Below are positions 37,263 through 45,695 of a stretch of 64,000 nt of DNA, piece by piece. The translations under genes were made by a program, and so were the position numbers. Under the pieces are notes generated by a model that worked only from the letters and a program-made list of their open reading frames with translations, was not told the DNA's origin and did not search any database. Each line of letters opens with the position of its first letter. The first letter of the stretch is position 1. The DNA is from Lachnospiraceae bacterium (GTDB lineage Bacteria; Bacillota; Clostridia; Lachnospirales; Lachnospiraceae), in assembly GCA_015057825.1 (NCBI GenBank), contig SVDN01000008.1, positions 1 to 64,000 of the forward strand, read 5' to 3'.

Positions 37263-38503
37263 TGGATAGTTTTAAACTTGTAATTTCCATCGAGCTGGAT
37301 GAAAATGCAAATCATGAAGAAAACATTGTCAAGGTCATAAGCTATGCCAATTGCGGCGCCGATGCCCTTATTATCAGAGACAGAACAAAAACGGACGCTG
37401 AGCATGATGATTTTATAGGCTTTCTTCGTACCGTCAGCAACGAATGCGATATTGATATATATGCCGGCGGCTATATCAAAAAGCTTGAAGATGTAAAAAA
37501 ATATCTTTATGCCGGAGCAAAAAAAGTTTTCTTTACTTTTGAAGGCGAAAGAGAAAATGCTGTTTTAAGAGATGCAATCAGTCGTTTCGGTGTTGATAAA
37601 TGCGTGGTTTTTAACTCAAATTTTGTAAAGAACATCGAAGATATAAAATCAGCCAACAAATTGTTTAATTTAAGCGTTAACACATATAATGAGACGGCTG
37701 AAGAAAAAATAGAAATCATTAACATTAGCGAATATGACGGTGATGCCAGAAAATTTGCCGCCGCGGTTAAAGATATTGACATAAAATCCATAGCTTTTAA
37801 CAGCTGCGATATTGATGTTACTGAATTTATGAAGTTCAAACTCAGTTTAAACATCTTAAACGTCCCTGTTGAGGTGTTTGATACAAGTCTTGAATTCAGC
37901 GATTTCAAACTTGGTCCAAACGGCCTTATTCCCGTTATTGCTCAGGATTACAAAACAGGGGAAGTTTTGATGCTTGCTTACATGAACGAAGAAGCTTTTG
38001 AAAAAACCCTTGCAACAGGTATGATGACTTATTATTCCAGAAGTCGTCAGGAACTTTGGACAAAAGGTATGACCAGCGGCAATATCCAGTTTGCAAAAAA
38101 ACTTACTATCGATTGCGATAAGGATACCTTGCTTGCTCAGGTTCATCAAATAGGTGCGGCTTGCCATACCGGTAACAGAAGTTGTTTCTTTACGGATATT
38201 GCTTCAAAGTCTTATACGGAAAAGAATCCTGCAAAAATTTTGGAAGATGTTTACAATGTAATCCTTGACAGAAAGGCAAATCCAAAAGAAGGTTCTTATA
38301 CCAACTATCTTTTTGATAAGGGTATTGATAAAATCCTTAAAAAATGCGGAGAAGAGGCGACGGAAATTGTTATTGCCGCCAAAAATCCGGATAAAGAAGA
38401 GATTAAATACGAAATCGCCGACTTCCTTTATCACATGATGGTTCTTATGGTTGAGAGAGGCGTATCATGGGATGAAATTATGGAAGAATTGGCAAACAGA
38501 TAG
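37262..38503 (+). CDS. hisIE: HisIE (PR-AMP cyclohydrolase / PR-ATP pyrophosphatase) with degenerate N-terminal HisA/HisF-like domain
   Basis: This is a 413-residue protein. Residues about 212-318 are HisI (cyclohydrolase), with ARG-like [13 protein letters not shown], the metal-binding DCDKDTLL and [10 protein letters not shown]. Residues about 325-413 are HisE (pyrophosphohydrolase), with [26 protein letters not shown] and [13 protein letters not shown]. Together they do steps 2 and 3 of histidine synthesis. Residues 1-210 are extra and resemble a HisA/HisF TIM barrel ([36 protein letters not shown] split over two strands). However, the N-terminal catalytic Asp and the second phosphate-binding motif are not recognisable. 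It is the last gene of the operon; hisH, hisA, hisF and hisC are not in this window. Confidence 0.88.
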   Translation: MDSFKLVISIELDENANHEENIVKVISYANCGADALIIRDRTKTDAEHDDFIGFLRTVSNECDIDIYAGGYIKKLEDVKKYLYAGAKKVFFTFEGERENAVLRDAISRFGVDKCVVFNSNFVKNIEDIKSANKLFNLSVNTYNETAEEKIEIINISEYDGDARKFAAAVKDIDIKSIAFNSCDIDVTEFMKFKLSLNILNVPVEVFDTSLEFSDFKLGPNGLIPVIAQDYKTGEVLMLAYMNEEAFEKTLATGMMTYYSRSRQELWTKGMTSGNIQFAKKLTIDCDKDTLLAQVHQIGAACHTGNRSCFFTDIASKSYTEKNPAKILEDVYNVILDRKANPKEGSYTNYLFDKGIDKILKKCGEEATEIVIAAKNPDKEEIKYEIADFLYHMMVLMVERGVSWDEIMEELANR

Positions 38504-38573
38504 TATTTATCAATAAAAAATTCAAAGTAATTAATAAAAATTTATCCAATATGCTAAATATCGCGGTTTTTCG

Positions 38574-38602
38574 TTGACTTATGGCTTATTTGGATTTATA
38601 AT
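38574..38602 (+). promoter_or_regulatory. promoter of the thiamine uptake operon
   Basis: TTGACT (38574-38579), a 17-base spacer and a perfect TATAAT (38597-38602) place the transcript start a few bases before the riboswitch. Confidence 0.85.
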
Positions 38603-38610
38603 TCAAATGA

Positions 38611-38713
38611 TTTAGGGAGTGCTTGCGAAAGCGGGCTGAGAGACATCATGATTCTGATGTTAATCCCGGGGGAAACCCCGCACCTGATCCGGATAATGCC
38701 GGCGGAGGGAAAC
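38611..38713 (+). promoter_or_regulatory. TPP riboswitch (THI element)
   Basis: The conserved THI-box parts occur in order: AGGGAGTGC, GGGCTGAGA near 38632, a variable hairpin (CATCATGATTCTGATG), CCCG...CACCTGATCCGGATAATGCC near 38681-38700, and GGCGGAGGGAA at 38701-38711. It should bind thiamine pyrophosphate and lower expression of the uptake genes below. It is followed by an intrinsic terminator, which indicates transcriptional control. Confidence 0.95.
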
Positions 38714-38730
38714 ATATTTGATTTTTTTTA

Positions 38731-38758
38731 CCTCTGCTTATATTGGGCAGAGGTTTTT
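38731..38758 (+). terminator. riboswitch-controlled terminator
   Basis: CCTCTGC (38731-38737) pairs with GCAGAGG (38747-38753) and is followed by TTTTTG. It lies 18 bases after the TPP aptamer, the expected place of the expression platform. Confidence 0.88.
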
Positions 38759-38818
38759 GTTTACCTTCGAGAGCAATGTGGGCTCTTAAATCAAATAATA
38801 TTAAACGGAGGAAAAAAT

Positions 38819-39115
38819 ATGAATGCAAGTGTAGCAATTCAGGTCTTACCAAGTGTTTTGGAAGACAAAGAAGTTGTAAGAATCGTTGATGAAGTAATTG
38901 ACTACATCAAATCAACGGGAGTGACTTACTATGTGGGTCCTTGCGAAACAGCAATGGAGGGCGATTACGAAAAACTCATGGATATTGTAAAGGAGTGCCA
39001 GTATATCGCCATTAAAGCAGGATGTCCAAGCGTAATGAGCTATGTGAAAATCACATACAAACCTGAAGGAGAAGTACTGACAATAGATGAAAAAACAACG
39101 AAACACCACTTATAA
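38819..39115 (+). CDS. thiamine-binding protein of the MTH1187/YkoF family
   Basis: This 98-residue protein of the MTH1187 / DUF77 family (PF01910) includes small ferredoxin-like-fold proteins that bind thiamine. Typical features are the start MNASVAIQVLP, VVDEVIDYIKSTG, a YYVGPCETAMEGDYEKLM block, and the central IAIKAGCPSVMSYVKI. The position directly behind a TPP riboswitch and before an ABC transporter supports thiamine or thiamine-precursor binding. The start is ATG 38819 after ACGGAGGAAAAAAT; any in-frame start upstream would run through the terminator hairpin. It overlaps the permease gene by 29 bases. Confidence 0.85.
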   Translation: MNASVAIQVLPSVLEDKEVVRIVDEVIDYIKSTGVTYYVGPCETAMEGDYEKLMDIVKECQYIAIKAGCPSVMSYVKITYKPEGEVLTIDEKTTKHHL

Positions 39116-39851
39116 TTTCATACCGATTCTTGTTATTATTGCAATTATTGCGATTTGGCAAATTATAAGTGTTTCGGAACTTGTACCGTCTTATATATTG
39201 CCGTCTCCCCTTAAGGTTTTTAAGGCATTTGTGGATAATTTTTCACTTATGGCCGATCACGGCAAAGTAACATTAATCGAAACTGCCATAGGTCTTGCAA
39301 TAGGCATTGCTTTGGGATTTGTAAGCGCAGCTGTTATGGACGCTTCAAGAAGAATCAGAAAAGCAATTTATCCTTTATTGATAATCAGTCAAACAATCCC
39401 TACGGTTGCCATTGCACCATTATTGATTCTTTGGTTTTCATACGGATTGTTACCAAAAATAATTTTGGTTGTTATAACAAGCTTTTTCCCTATTGCTGTT
39501 GGACTTTTGGATGGCTTTATGTCTGTTGATGAAGATCAGATTATGCTTTTAAAATCCATGAAAGCAAACAAATGGCAGATATTTTGGAATGTTAAATTTC
39601 CGGGAGCCTTAACACAGTTTTTTTCCGGACTTAAAATTGCCGTAAGTTATGCCGTTGTCAGTGCGGTTGTTTCGGAGTGGCTCGGAGGTACACAGGGTCT
39701 CGGTGTTTATATGACCAGGGTTAAAAAATCTTATTCATATGACAAAATGTTTGCGGTAATTATACTGATTTCTCTTTTAAGTCTTGCGCTTATAGCAATC
39801 GTTAATTTGATTCAATATAAGTCAATGCCATGGAAGAGAGTGAAAAAATAA
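39087..39851 (+). CDS. ABC transporter permease for thiamine precursor (ThiX-like)
   Basis: This 254-residue permease of the SsuC/TauC/ThiX type has about six membrane helices. The cytoplasmic EAA-like loop that contacts the ATPase reads MKANKWQIFWNVKFPGAL (about residues 151-168). TPP control and linkage to a thiamine-binding protein and an NMT1-type binding protein point to hydroxymethylpyrimidine or a related thiamine precursor as cargo. The start lies inside the upstream gene (29-base overlap), so translation is probably coupled. Confidence 0.88.
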   Translation: MKKQRNTTYNFIPILVIIAIIAIWQIISVSELVPSYILPSPLKVFKAFVDNFSLMADHGKVTLIETAIGLAIGIALGFVSAAVMDASRRIRKAIYPLLIISQTIPTVAIAPLLILWFSYGLLPKIILVVITSFFPIAVGLLDGFMSVDEDQIMLLKSMKANKWQIFWNVKFPGALTQFFSGLKIAVSYAVVSAVVSEWLGGTQGLGVYMTRVKKSYSYDKMFAVIILISLLSLALIAIVNLIQYKSMPWKRVKK

Positions 39852-39883
39852 TTTTTACAAATCGAAAAGAGGAATATATTATT

Positions 39884-40903
39884 ATGAAAAAATTCAAAAA
39901 AATAGCATTAATACTTGCTTGTGCACTTTTAGCTTTAAGCTTTGCGGGATGTGACTCCGCCGAAAAAAAGGCAAATAATGACCTTAATGTAACAGCGGAC
40001 GGATTAACGGAAATCACACTTGTACTTGATTGGACACCGAACACAAATCATACCGGTTTTTATGTTGCGGACGCTTTGGGATATTACGAAGAAGCCGGAA
40101 TAAAAATCAATATTGTTCAGCCGCCTGAAGACGGTGCTACAGCTATGGTTGCCATGGGCAGTGCTCAGTTCGGAATTGATTTTCAGGATTCACTTGCGCC
40201 TGCTTTTACAGCTGATGCGGCAATGCCTGTAACGGCGGTTGCAGCGGTATTGCAGCACAATACATCGGGAATCATTTCTTTAAAAGAAGACGGAATATCA
40301 AGTCCTAAAGGCCTTGAAGGCAAAAACTATGCAACATGGGATTTACCTGTGGAACAGGCAATGATGCAGTATGTTGTTGAAAAAGACGGAGGAGATTTTT
40401 CAAAAGTAAATCTTATACCGGAATATGTAACGGACGAAGCCGCAGCATTACAGCAAGATATCGATGCCATCTGGGTTTACTACGGTTGGGCAGGAATCGC
40501 TTGCAATCTTGCGGGTCTTGATACGGATTACTGGAACTTTACGGATATCGATAAAGTATTTGATTATTACAGCCCTGTTATCGTTGCAAACAACGACTTC
40601 CTTGAAGCGCATGGCAATATTGCAAAAGATTTCCTTGATGCAACAAAAAAAGGCTATGAGTATGCGGTTGAAAATCCTGAAGATGCAGCTAAAATTCTTT
40701 GCAATGCCGTTACTGAGCTTGATGCAAATTTGGTTATGGAAAGCCAGAAGTGGATTTCAGGTCAATATAAAGCAGAAGTCACTCAGTGGGGATATATCGA
40801 TCAAAATCGTTGGGATGCATTTTATTCATGGTTATACGAAAACAATCTTTGCGATAAAATCGAAGCGGGCTTTGGCTTCACAAATGAGTATTTGTCAAAA
40901 TAA
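39884..40903 (+). CDS. NMT1/ThiY-type substrate-binding lipoprotein
   Basis: This 339-residue exported binding protein has a signal peptide ending in a lipobox (LSFAGC, Cys23), so it should be lipid-anchored outside the membrane. The mature part begins with TEITLVLDWTPNTNHTGFYVA, split here by the ligand-contact region typical of ThiY/NMT1 pyrimidine-precursor binders, followed by ALGYYEEAGI. The start is ATG 39884; the longer in-frame start at 39830 would bury the signal peptide. It is the third gene of the TPP-controlled operon, between the permease and the ATPase. Confidence 0.88.
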   Translation: MKKFKKIALILACALLALSFAGCDSAEKKANNDLNVTADGLTEITLVLDWTPNTNHTGFYVADALGYYEEAGIKINIVQPPEDGATAMVAMGSAQFGIDFQDSLAPAFTADAAMPVTAVAAVLQHNTSGIISLKEDGISSPKGLEGKNYATWDLPVEQAMMQYVVEKDGGDFSKVNLIPEYVTDEAAALQQDIDAIWVYYGWAGIACNLAGLDTDYWNFTDIDKVFDYYSPVIVANNDFLEAHGNIAKDFLDATKKGYEYAVENPEDAAKILCNAVTELDANLVMESQKWISGQYKAEVTQWGYIDQNRWDAFYSWLYENNLCDKIEAGFGFTNEYLSK

Positions 40904-40934
40904 TTGAAATAAACATTTTTTGAGGAAATTTTAG

Positions 40935-41690
40935 ATGATATTAAAAGCGGAACATATTTCAAAATCCTTTGGTGAAAAGAAAATATTGGATGATATATCG
41001 ATTTGTTTAAATGAAGGCGAAATTGTTTGCATTTTGGGAACAAGCGGTGTAGGTAAAAGTACGCTTTTTAACATCATATCCGGACTTTCAAAGCCCGACG
41101 AAGGATGTGTATCTCTTAAAAATGACGGATGCAAAGATGACGCTTTTTGCGATATTACGGGAAAATCCGGAAATATAAGTTACATGCTTCAAAAGGACTT
41201 GTTGTTGGAGCATAAAAGCGTTATTGATAATGTTTGTCTTCCTTTGCTTATTCAAGGTGTTAAAAAAGAGGAGGCTAAAACTAAGGCTTTACCTCTGTTT
41301 GACAGATTTAATTTGAATGGTATGGAAGATAAGTTTCCGGCGCAGCTATCCGGTGGTATGAGACAGCGTGCTGCACTTCTCAGAACCTATATGTGCGGTG
41401 ATAAAGTGGCCCTTCTCGACGAGCCCTTCAGTGCTCTTGATACTTTAACACGTTCGGAAATTCATGATTGGTATCTGCAAATAATGGATGAAATCAAGCT
41501 TTCGACGCTTTTTATTACTCATGATATCGATGAGGCGATTCTTTTATCGGACAGAATCTATATTTTGAAAGGTCGTCCCGCAAAAATTGCGGCGGAAATT
41601 GAAATATGCGAGCAAAAGCCAAGAAACGGAGACTTTTTGCTTAGTGAAGAATTCTTAAAATATAAACGTGAAATTAAGGCCTTGTTGTAA
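40935..41690 (+). CDS. ABC transporter ATPase (ThiZ-like)
   Basis: This 251-residue ATPase has Walker A GTSGVGKST (about residue 36), a Q loop near MLQKDLLL, the signature LSGGMRQRAAL (about 138), Walker B VALLDEPFSALD, and the switch His in FITHDIDEA. It powers the permease and binding protein encoded just upstream. TGAGGAAATTTTAG precedes the ATG. It is the last gene of the riboswitch-controlled operon. No terminator is obvious behind it. Confidence 0.9.
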   Translation: MILKAEHISKSFGEKKILDDISICLNEGEIVCILGTSGVGKSTLFNIISGLSKPDEGCVSLKNDGCKDDAFCDITGKSGNISYMLQKDLLLEHKSVIDNVCLPLLIQGVKKEEAKTKALPLFDRFNLNGMEDKFPAQLSGGMRQRAALLRTYMCGDKVALLDEPFSALDTLTRSEIHDWYLQIMDEIKLSTLFITHDIDEAILLSDRIYILKGRPAKIAAEIEICEQKPRNGDFLLSEEFLKYKREIKALL

Positions 41691-41704
41691 AATTTATATT
41701 TAAT

Positions 41705-41806
41705 GTGAACTCAATAAGCAACAGATTTGAAAAAATTGCCATTAACGATGAAACTATCCGTAAACTTGGTATAGAGGCAAGTGTTAAGTTTCCTGTGAAT
41801 TTTTGA
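41705..41806 (+). other. short open frame, possible protein remnant or micropeptide
   Basis: A GTG-started frame of 33 codons reads like natural protein, with RFEKIAINDETIRKLGIEASVKF near its end split by no stop codon. It has no ribosome binding site and lies in the 145-base gap between the ABC ATPase and the C26 lipoprotein. It may be a decayed gene end or a small peptide. I would not call it a gene. Confidence 0.25.
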
Positions 41807-41835
41807 TGATTGATATATTTTAAGGGGTTATATTA

Positions 41836-42780
41836 ATGAGCTTTAATATTAAACGTAAAATCTTATCTTTCTTTTTAATTTTTATAATTGCTGCATTACC
41901 TTTGTCCGGTTGTCTTGAGCAAAAAAAGGAGACAAGGGTTGGAATTGCTTGGCGAAGCGATCAAACGGCGGAAAGTTTTACGGCAACCGTAGCGGCTGTT
42001 GAAGAGGCCGGAGGGGAAGCAGTTGTTCTTGATATGGTTAAATCTAAGGATTTAAATTACGACGGTGAGAAACTTCTTAATGCGACTCTTGATAACGGCT
42101 GTTTGTCAGAAGAAGCTGCAAATAGCATCAAATCAACTTCGTGGCAAAATTCTAATGTAAAAGAAGTAGTCGGCGACTTAGAAGCTATCGTATTTCCGGG
42201 CGGAGAAGATATAAGCCCGACTCTTATAGATGCTTATAAGGAAGAAGATGTAAAAGTTGTTGAAGGCTATAGTGCGGAAAGGGATGTATCCGACTATTTG
42301 CTTATGTCTTATTGCCTTGATAATGACTTAGCCGTTCTGGCAATTTGTCGCGGAATGCAGCTTTTATCCGTGGTTTCCGGTGCATCAATTATTAACGATA
42401 TTCCGACATATTTTAATGAAATGGGAATAGAATACAACTATGAACATCGTAACGAGCCCGAAAGCCCGGGTGCCTATCGAGATTTCAGTTTTCACGATGT
42501 AAAGCTTACGGATAAAGACTCATTGCTTTACAGCCTTGTAAAAAACGATGTTATTAAAGATGTGCCTTCCTGGCATCATCAGGCTGTTAAAGATATTGAA
42601 AATACGAAGCTTAAAGTCACGGCAATCCGGAACACCTGCGGTGTGGATATGATTGAAGCCGTTGAACGCCCGGATAAAAGCTTTGTACTGGGCTTGCAAT
42701 TTCATCCTGAAATAGCAGTGGTTCGCGGCTTGGATGATTTATCGATTTGCTATTTTAAGGCAATTGTAAGCTATGCTTAA
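41836..42780 (+). CDS. extracytoplasmic class I amidotransferase-like hydrolase (peptidase C26, PuuD-like), lipoprotein
   Basis: This is a 314-residue protein. A signal peptide ends in LPLSGC (Cys26), so it is predicted to be a lipoprotein. The rest is a class I glutamine amidotransferase fold of the gamma-glutamyl hydrolase/PuuD group. It has VFPGGEDISP near residue 119, the nucleophile elbow LAICRGMQLL (Cys171), and the catalytic HPE in LQFHPEIAV near the C-terminus. PuuD-type enzymes are normally cytoplasmic, so lipid-anchored export is unusual and suggests action on gamma-glutamyl compounds outside the membrane. AAGGGG precedes the ATG. It is probably outside the thiamine operon. Confidence 0.82.
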   Translation: MSFNIKRKILSFFLIFIIAALPLSGCLEQKKETRVGIAWRSDQTAESFTATVAAVEEAGGEAVVLDMVKSKDLNYDGEKLLNATLDNGCLSEEAANSIKSTSWQNSNVKEVVGDLEAIVFPGGEDISPTLIDAYKEEDVKVVEGYSAERDVSDYLLMSYCLDNDLAVLAICRGMQLLSVVSGASIINDIPTYFNEMGIEYNYEHRNEPESPGAYRDFSFHDVKLTDKDSLLYSLVKNDVIKDVPSWHHQAVKDIENTKLKVTAIRNTCGVDMIEAVERPDKSFVLGLQFHPEIAVVRGLDDLSICYFKAIVSYA

Positions 42781-42876
42781 GAGCATCTTAAGAGGACGGT
42801 TGAAAATACTGCTAAAAAATGCTATTATTCTTTAACAGTTAGCTTATTTTAATTGATATTATATGGAGTATTTTTG

Positions 42877-44754
42877 ATGGCAGATTTAATGTTAAGTCAT
42901 GACATTTTAATGAATATAGAACAGCCGGCCAGATATATCGGAAATGAAATAAATATGGTGGTCAAAGATCCAAATAAGGTTGACATAAGATTCGCCATGT
43001 GTTTTCCCGATGTTTACGAAATCGGCATGAGTCACATGGGCATTCAAATTATCTATGAAATGCTTAATCGCAGGGATGATGTTTATTGCGAAAGAGTATA
43101 TTCTCCTTGGACGGATTTGGATAAAATAATGAGGGATAAGAATATCCCTCTTTTTGCGCTGGAAAGCCAAGATCCCGTAAGAGATTTTGATTTCTTGGGC
43201 ATTACCATCCAGTATGAAATGTGTTATACAAACATTTTGCAGGTGCTGGATTTGGCGGGCATTTCCATCTATGCGAAGGAAAGAAAGCTAAACGAACCTT
43301 TTGTTATCGGCGGTGGTCCCTGTGCCTATAATCCGGAGCCTTTGGCGGATTTCTTTGATTTGTTTTATATCGGCGAAGGTGAGACATCTTACTATAAGCT
43401 TTTGGATGCTTACAAAGAATGGAAAAAGTCAGGCGAAAGCAGAAAAAGAATCGACTTTTTAAAGGCTGCCGCTCAGATTGAGGGCATATATGTTCCTTGC
43501 CTTTATGATGTAAAGGCTGATAAGGATGGCCGAATTCTTGATTTTAAGCCTAATTGCCCTGAGGCGCCGGAAACAGTTAAAAAGCAGCTTGTTCATGATA
43601 TGGGCGATGACTTAACCTTTTATCCTAAAAAGCCTTTGGTTTCTTTAGTTCAGGCTACTCAGGACAGGGTTTCCATTGAAATTCAGCGTGGATGCATCCG
43701 CGGCTGCAGATTTTGCCAAGCGGGCATGATTTACAGGCCGGTGCGTCAAAAGGACGTTAACGAGCTTAAAGAACTTGCGGTGAAAATGCTTGATGCCACG
43801 GGACATGAAGAAATTTCCCTACTTTCTTTAAGTTCCAGTGATTATGAATCATTAGAAGAATTGGTTACATTTTTAATAGAGAAATATCAGGGCTCGGGAG
43901 TTAACTTGTCCCTACCGTCACTTAGAATAGATGCATTTTCTTTGGATGTTATGAGCAAGGTTCAGGATGTTAAAAAATCAAGCCTTACATTTGCTCCGGA
44001 AGCGGGAAGTCAGCGTCTCAGAAATGTTATAAACAAAGGCCTTACAAAAGAAGACATTTTGCGTGGCAGTACCGAAGCTTTCAAAGGCGGTTGGACCAAA
44101 GTTAAGCTTTATTTTATGCTCGGTCTTCCGACAGAAACGGATGAAGACAGAAGGGGAATTGCGGATTTAAGCGAAGATGTGGCAATGGCTTATTACGATA
44201 GCATTCCTCGCGAAAACCGTATCGGCAAAAAGGTACAGGTTACAGCCAGCTCCAGCTTTTTTATTCCAAAGCCTTTTACGCCCCTACAATGGGCGGGCAT
44301 GCATACATATGACGAATATATGTCTATGGCAAAAACCGTCAACGATCACATGAAGGAAGTTACAAACCATAAGAGCATCAAATACAACTGGCATGATGCC
44401 AAAACCAGCGTTATTGAGGGATTTTTGGCCCGCGGCGGTCGCGATATTTCTAAGGTTATTGTTGCGGCTTACAAAAAAGGCTGTATTTACGATGCTTGGA
44501 CCGAATATTTTGATTACGATAAATGGATTGAAGCAGCAAGGGAATGCGGCATCGACCTGGTGGAATATACAATAAGAGAACGTGACATAGATGAACATCT
44601 TCCTTGGGATTTCATCGATATCGGCGTTAAAAAAAGCTTTCTTCTTAAAGAGTATGAGAATGCTTTAAATGAAAAGGTTACAAAAAACTGCAAAGAAGGC
44701 TGCAGCGGCTGCGGTGCAGGCACATTCGCAGCTGGAATTTGTCTTAAACACTAA
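42877..44754 (+). CDS. radical SAM protein, TIGR03960 family
   Basis: This 625-residue protein has an N-terminal B12-binding-like region (MCFPDVYEIGMSHMGIQ near 38), then a radical SAM core with cluster cysteines in QRGCIRGCRFCQAGM (about 270), and a C-terminal Cys cluster (CKEGCSGCGAG) right at the end. It matches the family found next to the TIGR03936 partner and RNase G in clostridia. Its reaction is not established, but its neighbours suggest RNA or ribosome modification. The start is ATG 42877 with GGAG 9 bases upstream. Confidence 0.87.
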   Translation: MADLMLSHDILMNIEQPARYIGNEINMVVKDPNKVDIRFAMCFPDVYEIGMSHMGIQIIYEMLNRRDDVYCERVYSPWTDLDKIMRDKNIPLFALESQDPVRDFDFLGITIQYEMCYTNILQVLDLAGISIYAKERKLNEPFVIGGGPCAYNPEPLADFFDLFYIGEGETSYYKLLDAYKEWKKSGESRKRIDFLKAAAQIEGIYVPCLYDVKADKDGRILDFKPNCPEAPETVKKQLVHDMGDDLTFYPKKPLVSLVQATQDRVSIEIQRGCIRGCRFCQAGMIYRPVRQKDVNELKELAVKMLDATGHEEISLLSLSSSDYESLEELVTFLIEKYQGSGVNLSLPSLRIDAFSLDVMSKVQDVKKSSLTFAPEAGSQRLRNVINKGLTKEDILRGSTEAFKGGWTKVKLYFMLGLPTETDEDRRGIADLSEDVAMAYYDSIPRENRIGKKVQVTASSSFFIPKPFTPLQWAGMHTYDEYMSMAKTVNDHMKEVTNHKSIKYNWHDAKTSVIEGFLARGGRDISKVIVAAYKKGCIYDAWTEYFDYDKWIEAARECGIDLVEYTIRERDIDEHLPWDFIDIGVKKSFLLKEYENALNEKVTKNCKEGCSGCGAGTFAAGICLKH

Positions 44755-44837
44755 GTTTTGTGAATAAAACAAAATGACTTATGCTTAAAATACAGCGACT
44801 TAAACACATTAAAAATAAAATTTAGAATAAATAAAAT

Positions 44838-45683
44838 ATGAAACTCAGAATCAAATTTAAAAAATACGGAAAAATGATTTATATTGGACATTTGGATTTG
44901 CTCAGATATTTCCAAAAGTCAATCAGACGCGCAGGCATTGATATTGCTTATTCGGAAGGCTTTTCGCCTCATCAGATTATGTCTTTTGCGGCGCCTTTGG
45001 GCGTGGGCACTTACAGCAATGCGGAATACTGCGATATCGTGGTAAACTCTGCCACAAGCGCCAAAGAAATGATTAAAGCTCTTAACGATGTAAATGTTGA
45101 GGGCGTTGAAATAGTTAATATTACAAAGCTTGAGGATGGCGTGAAAAATGCCATGGCAACGGTTGCAAATGCTGATTATATCATCGATTGTTCGGAAAGA
45201 TTCCTTACTGAAGTTGATATTAACAGAATTGATGACTTTTATAATCAGGCGGAGATTAACGTTTTTAAGAAAACCAAAAGAAGTGCCAAAATATCGGATT
45301 TAAAGCCTATGATTAACGATATGAAAGTTATGGATATCGAAAGCATTTGCGAGACCGATGCAAGTGGTAACGAAAACTGCAGCGCAAAAGCAAAGGTTTT
45401 CTTAAGTCTTAAAACCGGAAGTGTGGCCAATCTTAAGCCTGAGCTTGTAATGGACGCATTTTGGCAATATTGCAACGGTGTCAAATACGATGAAGCTTTC
45501 TTAAAAGAGCTTGAAAACAAACAAAAAGAGATAGATCTTTTAAGGCAAAAGGGCAAAAAGGTTTTTAAATTACAGTTTGAAGACACAAGCCCTCATATGC
45601 CGGATTATTCCATTTGTGTTACAAGAAATGAAATATACGACGAAAATATGGTTAGCTTGGATAAATTGGGCACGGATTTTTAA
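44838..45683 (+). CDS. radical SAM-linked protein, TIGR03936 (DUF2344)
   Basis: This 281-residue partner of the upstream radical SAM protein begins KLRIKFKKYGKMIYIGHLDL and continues with RAGIDIAYSEGFSPHQ and FAAPLGVGTYS, the conserved blocks of DUF2344. In some genomes this domain is fused to the radical SAM protein, which supports a joint complex. Function is unknown. No strong ribosome binding site is seen. It is followed by the RNase G-like gene 12 bases later. Confidence 0.85.
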   Translation: MKLRIKFKKYGKMIYIGHLDLLRYFQKSIRRAGIDIAYSEGFSPHQIMSFAAPLGVGTYSNAEYCDIVVNSATSAKEMIKALNDVNVEGVEIVNITKLEDGVKNAMATVANADYIIDCSERFLTEVDINRIDDFYNQAEINVFKKTKRSAKISDLKPMINDMKVMDIESICETDASGNENCSAKAKVFLSLKTGSVANLKPELVMDAFWQYCNGVKYDEAFLKELENKQKEIDLLRQKGKKVFKLQFEDTSPHMPDYSICVTRNEIYDENMVSLDKLGTDF

Positions 45684-45695
45684 CAGAGGTTTAAA

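Noticed and set aside
40464..40907. 147-codon frame inside the ThiY-like gene
   Set aside because: It is in another frame of a well-supported lipoprotein gene and has an unlikely residue mix.
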